From NCBI GenBank assembly GCA_964030475.1, contig CAXIPT010000004.1, positions 6,040,503 through 6,104,502 of the forward strand: 64,000 bases of DNA, in the 5' to 3' direction. Numbering within the stretch: the stretch's first letter is position 1; each line of letters opens with the position of its first letter. A program made the position numbers and the translations under genes. This DNA comes from Tethya wilhelma (Eukaryota > Porifera > Demospongiae > Tethyida > Tethyidae). The notes beneath the pieces were generated by a model. That model saw only the letters and a program-made list of their open reading frames with translations, was not told where the DNA came from and ran no database searches. This document shows, one piece after another, positions 48,201 to 59,181 of the stretch.

Positions 48201-48593
48201 TTATAACTGGGGAATTTACGGTTGGAAACCAAGGTATGATTGATGCTCCCACCAAGCCTGATGGTTCCAAGTATGACTCAGTTGTAGACAGTGTTCAAAA
48301 CCCTCAGATATTTGTAGTATTTCGAGATGATGTCGCGTACCCTGAGTACTTGATAACTTTTAAATAGTTTTGCAGTAAGATAAGTATAAAATAAAATTAA
48401 TAGTTGGACAATGTATAATATTGACATAGTATAGGCTTTGAACAACAGCTTTGCATAATATAATTGCACGTGTGTCTCTGTATAGTTCAGTTTAATCAAT
48501 ATTAGTATAGCAAATTTTTAAAGTTTATAGTAGAATGTAGTATACTTGTTTAGAATTGAACACATATTATAGGTCATCCATAGGTTAATTGTA

Positions 48594-48594
48594 N
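48594..48594. other. Ambiguous base (n)
   Basis: A single n lies 35 bp beyond the last recognisable exon of the minus-strand adhesion gene and 227 bp after the PARP copy C stop. It may mark low coverage or a collapsed join. Confidence 0.95.
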
Positions 48595-48628
48595 TTGCTC
48601 CACAACTTTCATAATAAAAGGTCCTTAC

Positions 48629-51600
48629 CCAGCAGAATTGTAACAGCAATGCTGTGTTAAAGTAAATTCAGAGAGGGGTCGCTTTTCAAATCTCATGGGC
48701 TTCCCAGTGATGTAACAGTTTGAATTATCAGGTAGACCAAAACGAATAAATCTGCCAATATCCATTTCAGCAAAATTCTGTTTAGTGGGACAAGGCAGAA
48801 GATCAGAAGCGAACAATTGTATGTCTGACGTTGATATAAGGTTCCTACGAGGTCCTCGTATACACCGTGTCATTGTATTCTGCATTACACCACCAGTTCC
48901 ACCATTTCTACCACCTATTCCAAACCTTACTGTTTGACGTATAGTAATTAGACGTTTTCTACGTCTCTTACTGTTCATTTCTGTTGGGCAGGATATAGCA
49001 TCTCCAATGACTGAAAATCCTGATGTGGGATGGTTTTCAAATATTTCACGGGATGCCATGTAGCCAACAGAGGCAGCATCATTTCCAAAACCACTCCATT
49101 GTATCTCACCACAAACATAATTGTAGATGGCAAATGTGTTGGTAAAGTTTGTAACGATAATGGCTTGGAAATTGTTAGTCTGTGTCAATTATAGAAAAAT
49201 TCATGCATACTTTTTTTTAGAAATAGACTATAATTATAGTAACACAAACATGTAGCAACAAAAGAAATAACACACAAAGCCTCTACAAAGGACATTTTAT
49301 TATACCTTCTCCAGCTCTTCTTCTGGTATCCCTCTACGATCATTTGCTCCATGTGGACTAGGATGAACATGATCCCAATGTGCCACCAACATCCAGGCCC
49401 CACGAAACTCAGTGATATTTTCCTCTGATTCAGTTTCTTCTAGCCTTGTGTTGATGAAGTTAGATACTCTTTCGAGCTCCTGATATTCTATTCCATCTTT
49501 GGGGTCATTCTCAGTTGCAGTGGCATACCATACATTACCACTCTTACGAATGTCTACATCACTCCAAAACGCTGCCAATGCTCGACCACGTGCACGTATG
49601 TTGAAGTTATTTGTTGGAAATTTTGCTGGATGAGCAAACAGCCATGGACTTCGAAGGGAAATTATACCATTCTCATTTACCTACATGAATGCACGTATAT
49701 TTTTAAATTAACATAAAATTAAAAGTCACACCAATCTTACAAACCATACTGAATTATAAATAAAGTACAAGCGGTTTGTGTACTGCTTTGTGAATTTGAT
49801 GACCTTTACCAATCTATGTCACTGAACACCGTCATGCAGCTAAGTGCCAAAGCAATGCACAGAACACAGAACACAGCTACTGGAGTACTTACTGGTCACT
49901 ATAATACTATCCTCTAGCTATATAGCACTAGAAGAGGTGAGAGTTAGCTCCTAGCCAGCTGCTTGCTACCACTAGTTATTCTAGATAGCTTAGCCGCTAT
50001 AATTACACTGCTTTGAATGGCAAAAATCTGGGTAAGGCAATTTCCCCGTACTCAGTGTACTACTAGTTATAATAGTATAATACACATTAAAATTAATTTA
50101 CTTACAAAAGCTGCAGTCTCTCTTTCTTCACCGAAGAGCATGCCAGGTTTAGGAATAGATATTCGATTAGAAAATGAATCCATCCTTCGAGGCAATGACC
50201 TAACATTGCCAAACATGGTAACTGGTATGAAATCCAAATTTTCCTCAATACCTGATTTAAAACATAATATAGTACAAAGTGTAATGTGGTCAACTTGCAC
50301 CCATCTTAAATAAGCAGCATATAGAAATAGAAGACAGTGCTTATTATAAATGTATATAAGAAAACAAGGCATGTATGTTTCGCAAACACGCACATTTTCC
50401 TAGCCCATGCAGGAACTTGAATACAAAAAATGTCACAAAGTGTCACGATTTCTATTAAAGTATATATAATAGTCGATATAATAATTATAGCAATACAGTT
50501 CCTTTAACACATTTATAGGCAGTCACGTTAAATGTCGATTGAGTCTCAATGCCTTTTCTCTGGAAATTGCATGCGTTTAAGTAAGTCAGTAAGGAAAAAA
50601 TTAAGTGGAACAAAATAATATTGTGTATGCAAGGGTGCAGCTTTCGACTAGCCATCTCTACAAGTGCTTAGGAAAGTTTCTGTGAACTTTAGGCCTTACA
50701 TGCTGTTCGTAATTCTGTCAGCTTCTAATCAGGTTTGAAGGATGAACTTAAACATTTTATATTGTGTCATGGGACATCTGGCACATTCTTACCATGTATA
50801 TGTATTACTATTGTGCAGGCATAGATTATTTATAATACCATCATTGTCTATTAAGTCGACAGTTGCAATATCCACATCCACTGAAGCGGGACCATAAGTG
50901 ACTGCCAGGGACAAGACATAGCTCTCCAGCCCTTCATCTATAGTGTCATCCACAATTGTCACTGTCACATTCCTGGTATCAGTATCGGCAGAATTTACTT
51001 CAAAGGTGACTGACGTTGTATTCAGTACATAGTCTTGATCTGGACCCTCTATAATTAATAATAATTATATGTACAAAAGCACAAAATAAAACATTCTAAG
51101 AAAAACTTGCTACATGAATGAAGAAAGGATAGATTATATATATATATATATACATTGTCAAATTGACAATTGTACCTTGATGACAATCAATTAAGAGACT
51201 TTACCTGTGGCATTTCCTGATGCAGCCACCACGGTCACACTGACGACTACATCAGTTGCTAATGACAAACCTCCAGGAGTAGTAACAAGTGTTACTACTG
51301 CACCAACTTCAGTACCATCCCCTTCAGCTGGTGGGTTGATTCCTGCTGAGATGCTCACATAGGCAGCTATGACAATATTTTTCAAACAAAAAAAAAACTA
51401 TATAAATAAAATACGTACAATCAATGACATCCTGAATGGCCCAAATTCAAAAAAATGTTGGAAAAATTAAGGTGAAGTGACTTTGACCATAAGATATACC
51501 TGCATGCACCTCAACTGCATGATGCAAGTATTATACGTACTTATTATAGTATGGAAACACAATGTCATGCAAAAAATACCCACTTAATTACGTTCGCTCC

Positions 51601-54600
51601 CAAAATGTCGTAGGAATTTGCTAGTTATAGTAATGCTATATTCAATCATAATAATTACGTATTGCTACAGTGCTATAGCTCACCATCATTGTCTATTATA
51701 TCAACAGTTGCCATGGCTACATCCACAGTAGCTGCTCCTAAAGTCACCGTTAACGAAAGAACGTAACTTTCCAAACCTTCAACAAGTGTGTCATCATCTA
51801 TTTTCACTGTTACATCTCTAGTGTCAGAATTAGTAGAATTGGCTCCAAAGATGACAGATGTTGTGTCCAGAAAGAAGTCTTGTCCTACACCCTCTGAAAT
51901 AAAAGAAAAAGATGATGGCTGTTAATATCAGCTATAAATTGTGAAAATGGGGAGTCATGGAAACACCCCAAAGGAGTTTGGTGTTCATCGTTGTTAAAAT
52001 TTAGTGATTCAAAGTGATTTTTTTTTCAATAACTGCGAATAGCAAACACTGAAGGGTATACCAGTGTTTCCAAGCTCCCCCTTTTTTTTACTGTGTACAC
52101 TGTTACAGTACATAATATTATTATAGGGTAAATCAAAACTTACCAGCAGCAGTTCCTGCAAGATGTACTACAGATACTCTGAACATAGCATCAGCTGCTA
52201 GTGATGAAGATGCAGGAGATGTGCTTAGCGTCACTACACCACCAACTCCGGAACCCATTCCTTCACCCGGAGCATCGGCTCCTGCTGCTATGGTTACAGA
52301 TGCAGCTACAGTGTATAAGCAGAATCAAAGGAGAAATTCAAACACAAACTTTGACACAAATATAATTAATAGTTATTGCATAACAGATGTATGCATGTAT
52401 AGAACCATGCAGGCTCACCATCATTGTCTTCCAAGTGAACAGTTGCCATAGCAACACCGACAGTAACATTAGCTTCTCCAGAAATTAACGATAATGACAA
52501 AACATAGCTCTCCAAACCTTCAACAATTGAGTCATCATTTATTGTGACCATCACATCACTAGTAGCAGTATTTATGGTAGAATTTGCAATAAAGGTGACC
52601 AACATTGTATCAAGCACATAGTCTTCTCCTATACCCTCTGTAGATGTAAAATATTATAAGAGAAGATTCCAAATTTTTGTTACATAATGCTTTGGACCAT
52701 ATAAAATTATATCAGTAAAGACTATCATTTTGTAGTTGCATAATATATATACACTAATTCAAAGCACAACAATACAATATAGATGGATGGTATGGTTATT
52801 ACCTGTGGCAGTTCCTGAGGCAGTAACCACAGACACACTAAATACTAAATTAGTTACTAGTGCTTCTGTTGTTCTCAGTGTCACAACCGCACCAACTCCA
52901 GTACCATCCCCCTCACCAGGTGGGTTGCTTGCTGCTGCGATGCTTACAGAGGTAGCTAGGACATATTATAGTAGGAGAGAGGTGTAAGGAATGCATAAAT
53001 CAATTATTGTAATTAATTTTGGCATGCAACAATATAGGAGGAGTGTGATTTTTAACAAATTTTACTTAATTAGTAAAAAAACAACAAATTAAATCTAATT
53101 CTTTTGTAGTTATAGACTGATTGCAGTTTCCTCCCCATCCCACATACATGCACGTTTGCACATCATGTATACTCTCTCTCTCACACAGATCTAGACATGC
53201 ACACACACGCACATGTACACACACACACACACACACACACTAATACCTGTACTAACAGCTGGTACAAGAACTTGCCCACTGAGGTATGCATAGCCTTGGC
53301 TTGGGGAATCACGGAAACCGTAAACAGTAGCTGAGAGCCTTCCAATGGAATTGGCATGAGAAATGGTATGTTGGGTGGGAGATGTAATACTCTGAGAAGG
53401 CATGGTCACGTTGCATCCATATCCAACAATATCACCGAAGCTATTGTAGATTGCTACCCATTCACAGTTCACCATAGTTCCATCAATCAAAATACTAGCA
53501 GGATCATGGTGTTCAGCAGGGACTGTAATGCTGATGTAGCTGTTGGGAAAGTCGTCCGTAGGCAATAACAGAAACTCTACTTCATTGATGTACTGGTCTA
53601 TTGGAGAGACAATGGCTATTGCTGGGTCTCCCAAAAAGTCTACACTAGCTCCAGCGGCTAGTTGAGTCAGAAAAACAGGTTGGCTAAACTCGAAATTGCA
53701 ATAGTACGAACCAACACTAGGTAATGAAAACAGAATGGGTATTGATTCAAAGTAATGTGACATTGCACTTCCACAAGTAGCATTCAATACAGTATTACCA
53801 TCATTTTGTGGGATGACACCAAAGTACAATTCATCGCTCATTCGTCCAGCATATCCAGCAACTAGAAAGTTAGTACCCCATGTTGATATTGGTGGAATTT
53901 GAACAGATATAGGCTCGCAGTCATACCCATCAATAGGTACATAAGCACAGTCATTCCCACTTATGACAGTTAATGGCTTGTTTGACACAACTTTACTTCC
54001 AGAGAGATCAGCCTCAGCAAAGATGAGAAGTGTGTTCATTTCGTGGATGGTTACATTGTATTGCACACCTTGAGAAAGAAGCGTAAATTCACTTGTATTG
54101 TTATGAAAATCAACAGGTACAGTTACATCTTGAGTTGTGGTGATGGTAATAGATGTATCACTGTAGCAACCAACCAATAAGAACAAATTGGCTGCAAGAG
54201 GATCAACAGATAGCACACGATACTCATACATCTGATTGGGATCTGGCTCGAGCTCAAGACAAGGATAGGCAAGGAATGTACCATAGTTAAAAGAATCAAT
54301 GTAGTTTTCACCAAGAACAAAGATTGAATCATCATTTCGAGAAGCAATACGGACTCCCTTAACTCTTTCTTCAGCAGCTACACCAAGAATGTCTAACTCA
54401 GGTGATAAGTCAATAGAAACCGGTGACCCAAATGAAACAGTTCCCTGATGAATGGTTGACATTGTTCCATTAGCAAAAGCTCTTTGTACCTCAAAAGGTG
54501 TATTGTTCTGTGGTGAACCAACAACAACTTTTAACTGAGTAAAGTCAGTACCACCAAAGTTTGGCAAGAATCCTATAACAAATTCAGTTCCATAAGTGCT

Positions 54601-54681
54601 GGCTATAAGAGTGAAAAATATAAAATATGCAAACATGTGGGTTATTACAAACTTTATACACATTACAATGCATTTTGACAT
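48629..54681 (-). CDS. Secreted/surface protein: IgGFc-binding, three Calx-beta, NIDO and AMOP domains; 3' end not found
   Basis: Exons (minus): 54681-53247, 52955-52803, 52637-52419, 52305-52144, 51893-51684, 51366-51205, 51048-50839, 50251-50106, 49680-49306, 49179-48629. The first exon has a signal peptide (FAYFIFFTLIASTYG) and an IgGFc-binding-type N-terminal domain of about 440 residues (VVSNKPLTVISGNDC, QIPPISTWGTNFLVAGY). Each of three Calx-beta domains is made by a pair of exons: a short PGEGDGTGVGA half, then a half with DDSIVEGLESYVLSL ending DNDG. The next exons encode NIDO (AAFWSDVDIRKSGNVWY, TNTFAIYNYVCGEIQWSG) and an AMOP-like Cys-rich domain (LPCPTKQNF...CYITG...HCCYNSAG). NIDO-AMOP occurs in MUC4 and SUSD2-like proteins, and Calx-beta repeats occur in sponge aggregation factors, so an adhesion or recognition role is likely. 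The last exon ends in a good donor (GTAAGG), but no further exon follows before the PARP copy C stop, so the gene is truncated or misassembled. Confidence 0.8.
50526..50800. mobile_element. Decayed reversed M1 MITE
   Basis: The blocks AATGCCTTTTCTCTGGAAAT, AAGTAAGTCAGTAAGGAA, CTCTACAAGTGC and TGTCATGGGACATCTGGC follow the order of a reversed M1 arm at low identity. It lies in the intron between the last Calx-beta exon and the first NIDO exon. Confidence 0.6.
53200..53240. repeat. CA/TG microsatellite next to a splice donor
   Basis: The AC run ends only 6 bp from the donor of exon 1 of the adhesion gene, so on the gene strand the intron opens GTATTAG followed by a TG run. Confidence 0.9.
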
Positions 54682-54968
54682 GCATACTAAAGTTTGACTT
54701 TAAACACGTTTAAGCAGTAAACAAGTGTAAAAGACCTGAGTCTGATGAAAATAAAAGAAATTACTTTGTGTAGACTAGCTGCAATGGCAAGTAAGTAAGA
54801 CCAAAATTGCGGGCATGTGAATATATAGTAGTAATGGACGGTCTGACGGAATATTACTAGCTGTCCTGTAAACACAATACATGTAAATGCAAGCTCACAG
54901 AAATTTTCCTAAGCACTTGTAGAGAGTGCTTGTCTGAAAAAAGGTACATACATAGCTAGGATATTATA

Positions 54969-56525
54969 TACACAGGAAAAAGTTGCCCAAACACAACAGT
55001 TGTTAAATTTTTGTAATAATATGTAACTGTTTACAGTGTAAAATAGTTACATTACTTTCACAACATCAAGATTAATGCAGCAATGATTGAACCATTTACA
55101 AAGTTGTATTTTGGCCAACTGCAGCTTATCATGCTAATGCTGTATTTTTTAGCATTTTAAATTTACAGCTGTTGTGTAATTTTGCAAGAATTTATTAATA
55201 ACTAGTTCTGAATCAGTTGGTCACACCTTATTTCATGTACTGTTAATTGTAAAACAGATTTACTACAGTTGCATTTTAGAATACAACAATTTTACAATGA
55301 GGTGACCTTTAATTTGGCCAAAATATGACCAGGAGTGCATAATGAGAAAAAAAGAAGAGGGAGGGAGCGTGACAATCATGACCATTCAAATTTTTACCCA
55401 CGTTACTCGTGTTACTAAATATAGAATCAGTGGCCAATAGCTATAGTACTCAAATGCTCTGACAGAAACGAAGACAAGAGTTACAGGTAGTGCACGAGGA
55501 AGAATTTGTAGCTGTTTCAGTACCTTCCGTTGGTTGCATTAGCGCATAAGGCATACTACAAAGGCTATACTAGCAGAAAGAAGAATACTCAAGCTCAGGA
55601 CCAAGCTTCCAGGATGATTTCTACTCCAACGAGAAAGGCTCTTGTCAACTAGTTGACTTTGGATGAATGTGACCAGAGGTTTTTTTCACCTTGCTCTGTC
55701 TTGCGCCAGGGTCAACACACGACCACGTGACTCTATATTTGGTAACACAACTAGCGTGAGTAAAATTTTGAATTTCAATTAAATGTGTGGTCGTGTCACG
55801 CTCCCTCCCTCTTCCTTTTTTCTCATTATGTGCTCCTAATATGACTCGGGTTGTATACATGTAAATGGTTTAATCCAGAGGCCAGTTTAACACAGTTGAC
55901 CTTTGTTTGACCTTTTGCAATTATTAAAGTCCTCCACATCAGTTACAGATGATTTGCCGATTGGGGAAATTTTGTAAGTGTCACCATGATCAACAGGAGC
56001 ATATAATTATGACAAAGTTTGACAATCGATCCCAACTGGGGCACTGGCTTTTACATGTTAGCTATCATTCACTGCTGTACAAGATCTAGAATTTAATTCA
56101 AAGGGGATTGTATACCCAAAACTTTGATTTTTTGGACCATGCCTTTCAGAAAAGTGTAAGGGTGTTTTGTCAAAAATATACCAAAAAGTGACACAGGGAT
56201 CTGTATATGCTCTCCTATCCAAATGTACACAGTAGCAGGCTAGGGTCTGTATAGGTCTTTTACAATACTTTCACAACATCAAGATTCAACCATGATTGAA
56301 CCGTTTACAACAGTTGTATTTTGGCCAAAATTAGTATTTGTAAAATCGTTTAAAATGCAGCTGTAGTATTGTAGTAGCAGACCCTGAATACCTGTTTTAC
56401 GACTTTTGTGAAATAAGGTGCATTTTTAGAGCATTTTAAATTTACAACTGTTGTGCAAATTTTGCAATGTTGTACATGCAAGGACTGTACAACTGTTGTA
56501 TTCATGAATTTTTTCACCGAGAATT
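54969..56525. mobile_element. M8-type repeat, enlarged and interrupted
   Basis: The left end TACACAGGAAAAAGTTGCC and many ACAACAGTTGT-like units (TTTCACAACATCAAGATTAA, GTTGTATTTTGGCCAA) match the shorter element at 57221-57583. The segment is repeated internally at about 56240-56525 and is split by the 55330-55837 insertion. There is no coding potential. Confidence 0.55.
55330..55837. mobile_element. M9 MITE with 8-bp target duplication
   Basis: Arms AGGAGTGCATAATGAGAAAA ... and ... TTTTCTCATTATGTGCTCCT are inverted and continue through GAGGGAGGGAGCGTGACA for about 45 bp. AATATGAC flanks both sides (55322-55329 and 55838-55845). An 8-bp duplication is typical of hAT elements. It is inserted in an older M8-type repeat. 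Confidence 0.85.
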
Positions 56526-56599
56526 TATTATATAGTGACACACAACCCGTCATAGGAACTGTGTCAATTCAGACACTCTAGAGATGATCTAATACTGTA

Positions 56600-56907
56600 A
56601 TTTGACCCGACAGCTACAGATAGCTTCATTCCAAAATATTCACAAAGGAGGAGCCTGGGAATGAGGTTAGTTCACAGGTACTCACATGAAACAGAGTACC
56701 GTTTTATGAGCACAACTTGTACAAACCTCAATTATTTATTATAATAATACTAATTGTTAAACAAATTTTTTGAAAATTTTCACGGTTACTCCCTCTAGTA
56801 GTATAATCCATCCTATAACTAAATTTAGGTTGCAAGCTAGCTATATAGGTTCCTGGTAGCTTCATTCCAAAATATTTGCTAAGGAGAAACCTGGGAATGA
56901 GGTTATT
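56600..56907. repeat. Two short relics ending CTGGGAATGAGGTTA
   Basis: TAGCTTCATTCCAAAATATT followed by AAGGAG and CCTGGGAATGAGGTTA occurs at about 56621-56670 and again at about 56858-56905. It is related to the right ends of the TAGCCTCG-CCCAGG MITEs, and the two form one partly decayed element. Confidence 0.5.
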
Positions 56908-58097
56908 GGGGCGAGCCTGAGCGAGCCCCACATTTGTGAGTAGGTCGGCTCTTCTGTTTTTTTCGTCGTCATCGTATGCTCGATAATCAAGGACTTTGAC
57001 CTTCAGCTTAGCCTATGTACTGCACGTGATCATCCACGTGGCAGTGCTGATTGAGTACGAGTGTTTGCCAGAGTGTTTGCTTTGCTGAAAGCAGTGTGAA
57101 ATGATCTACTGCTATATATATAGCTGCTACTCAGCGTTTTGTAAGCTTTATTTATGCTCAACCTGTGGATATATGAATATAGTCATAGTAGAGACGTTTG
57201 CTTCATTCAGTGGAGCGCTATACACAGGAAAAAGTTGTCTGATCACAACAGTTGTTAAATTGTTGTAATCTGTTGTAAAATAGGTCTTTTTACATTACTT
57301 TCACAACATCAAGATTCAGCAATGATTGAACCATACACAACAGTTGTATTTTGGCCAAAAGTTTGCTTCATTGTAAAATCATTGTGTTCTAAAATGCAAC
57401 CGTAGTATAACTGTTTTACAACTGTTGTGAAATAGGGTGTGATCAACTGCTAATCATCCTAATGTTGTATTTTTATAGCATTTTAAATTTACAACTGTTG
57501 TGTAAATTTTGCAATGTTGTAAAAGGACTGTAAATTTAAAAATACAATTGTAAGTTGTGTTCATGAAACTTTTCCCTGTGATAAATATCGCCAATGAGCA
57601 TCAGTTAGCCTCAGGTAGCCTAGCTATTAACTTTGAAAGTATTATGTTTAATGGCAAGACATGCATGGCAGCCAGTTTACATGCAAATTAGTAGCAGCAT
57701 AGACTCTACCACTGATAAAATTAATCAGAAAACTCACACACTCTAGAGTTGCATGAACCGTTTTATATGTACCACTGCATGGTTGCTCATGAAAACACAC
57801 GGGTTACAGGTCTGGAGTCATCATGTTACCACTGAGAGGCTATGACGTAGGATCAACTCTATAGCACTTGCTCCGTCCATACCAATGTTGAACAAAGAAA
57901 GATACATATCTCAGGCTATGCACCCCGTGTTTAAAAACAAACACTAAGCAATGGTGGCCGGGGGTGGTTTAGATGTATAACTGTTGTGCAAACTGCAATG
58001 CTGTTCACAGATACCATGCATGCAGTACTATAGGTCTAAGACACATGAAATACATACTCACGGTATTATAAGTCATAATGTCACTCAGGCTCGCCCC
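56908..58097. mobile_element. M7 element with GGGGCGAGCCTGAG termini
   Basis: GGGGCGAGCCTGAG at 56908 and its reverse complement ending at 58097 bound 1190 bp. An M8 element is nested inside. No transposase or other protein was recognised, and the target duplication is unclear. Confidence 0.65.
57221..57583. mobile_element. M8 MITE, compact copy
   Basis: TACACAGGAAAAAGTTGTC at the left and AACTTTTCCCTGTGATA at the right form the inverted ends. The body is rich in ACAACAGTTGT palindromes and repeats the blocks found at 54969-55300 and 56240-56525. Confidence 0.7.
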
Positions 58098-58881
58098 TAT
58101 GAATGTCATGCATTTTCCTAGTAATTATTTATATTATTATACAACTTATAATTATATACAAGACTAGCCATGTTCATGCACCAGCAATAAAATTAATAGT
58201 TTTACCACCGTATAATAATTAATCATATTATACAAAAAATTTTTGCAGCAAATGCTATATATGACATTGCAATCACAATTCAAAATTAAACTGTTTCTTA
58301 CAGTCTCCATTGGAAGATTGCGTACATTAAACCAAGCCTGGGAATACTGTGAAAATAATCACAGCAACCAGACCACCGTTCATCCTTTAATCTTAGTCTT
58401 GTACTTTCCTAAATTCTAAGAACTGACACAAAGCTCAGCTGTAGAGTTGCATGCTATAAATAGTTGAACTCCCACCCAGATCAATATACACGGGCTTGAC
58501 TTTCCGTTTATGCCAGTGACACTAAATACCACATCCTGACCCGCCCACATGCATCATTGCCTGCCATATTCTGTTCATAAACTTAAATACACCGAGATGA
58601 ATTAAATTGAGTGTACACGACTTAGAAGAACATTTTACCATACAAGCACAAGCACACACATTCACCTGTAAGCGATTACCCTCGCTATGTGAGCTGGGGC
58701 CGGTCACTCAGTCTGACGAGGCTCAGTAACTTGACGTAACTTTTTGTCTTCACAGACTTCAGTGTAAAATGGACTAGAGAGTACGAACTACCGCTTTTAC
58801 CTGTTAGTGAGATTAGCCCAGTAAGTAGCTTTTTTTTTCAGTAGTCTCCCAGTTAGTTCAGTACATGTCCTCAGGTCCTTA
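58098..58881. other. Intergenic, no gene seen
   Basis: AT-rich up to about 58650, then less so. I see neither a conserved exon nor a bounded repeat here. Confidence 0.4.
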
Positions 58882-59181
58882 TTGAGCCGCGCACGAGGAA
58901 ATTATGCCATTGCGCATGCTCAATATAAATTAGTGGGTGGGTCTTGTTTATTGTCACGTGTTCTCAAAGGAAAGGCAGGAAAGAAGGAAAGTGATGTTAT
59001 GCCACTGGAGCAGTCACTGATTGTGGCTGAAGTGGCAGATAAATTAAGTTTTGAGACTGTAAAAGATTCGCGGGTTAACTTTTCCGCGGAGGTTACACTG
59101 CGAAGCAATGTTGAGATGATTGGAAACGAGAAATTGCTTTTAACCAACTTTATTGAGAAAGTGGAAGACTCAAAGGCATAA
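58882..59181 (+). CDS. Possible small protein of 99 residues, unrecognised
   Basis: An open frame from ATG with a higher GC segment than its surroundings and a mid-region rich in charged residues (LEQSLIVAEVADKLSFETVK, EKLLLTNFIEKVEDSKA). There is no known domain, no visible splice partners and no paralog in the window. It could be chance, or one exon of an unidentified gene. Confidence 0.2.
   Translation: MSRARGNYAIAHAQYKLVGGSCLLSRVLKGKAGKKESDVMPLEQSLIVAEVADKLSFETVKDSRVNFSAEVTLRSNVEMIGNEKLLLTNFIEKVEDSKA

Larger units (their letters stand above)
35194..48367 (+). pseudogene. PARP14-like macro-PARP copy C, disrupted
   Basis: Exon equivalents: 35194-35632, 35859-36077, 36910-37074, 40446-40711, 40783-41019, 41094-about 41181, 42318-42581, 42660-42896, 42984-45229, 45349-45570, 45724-47458, 47609-48016, 48090-48367. 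It has the Gly/Arg-rich start, RRM-like exons, KH-like repeats, three macro domains, WWE and a PARP domain with H (CLFHGTAQ), Y (GTYFARD) and I (QIFVVFRD). Damage: exon 3 lost about 114 bp of its RRM core. Exons 4, 5 and the start of 6 occur twice, and the first exon 4 has a two-base insertion. TAG at 43427-43429 replaces a GAG seen in A and B. A two-base insertion near 45963 and a one-base insertion near 46350 break exon 8. An acidic Glu/Lys-rich expansion (about 46760-46880) lies between macro 3 and the next KH-like segment. Sequence between lesions stays well conserved, so decay is recent, or some lesions are sequence errors. Confidence 0.8.

Noticed and set aside
53191..53240. Extension of the IgGFc-binding exon into a Val/Cys run
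   Set aside because: It is translation of a TG microsatellite past a good splice donor at 53246-53245, so it is intronic.
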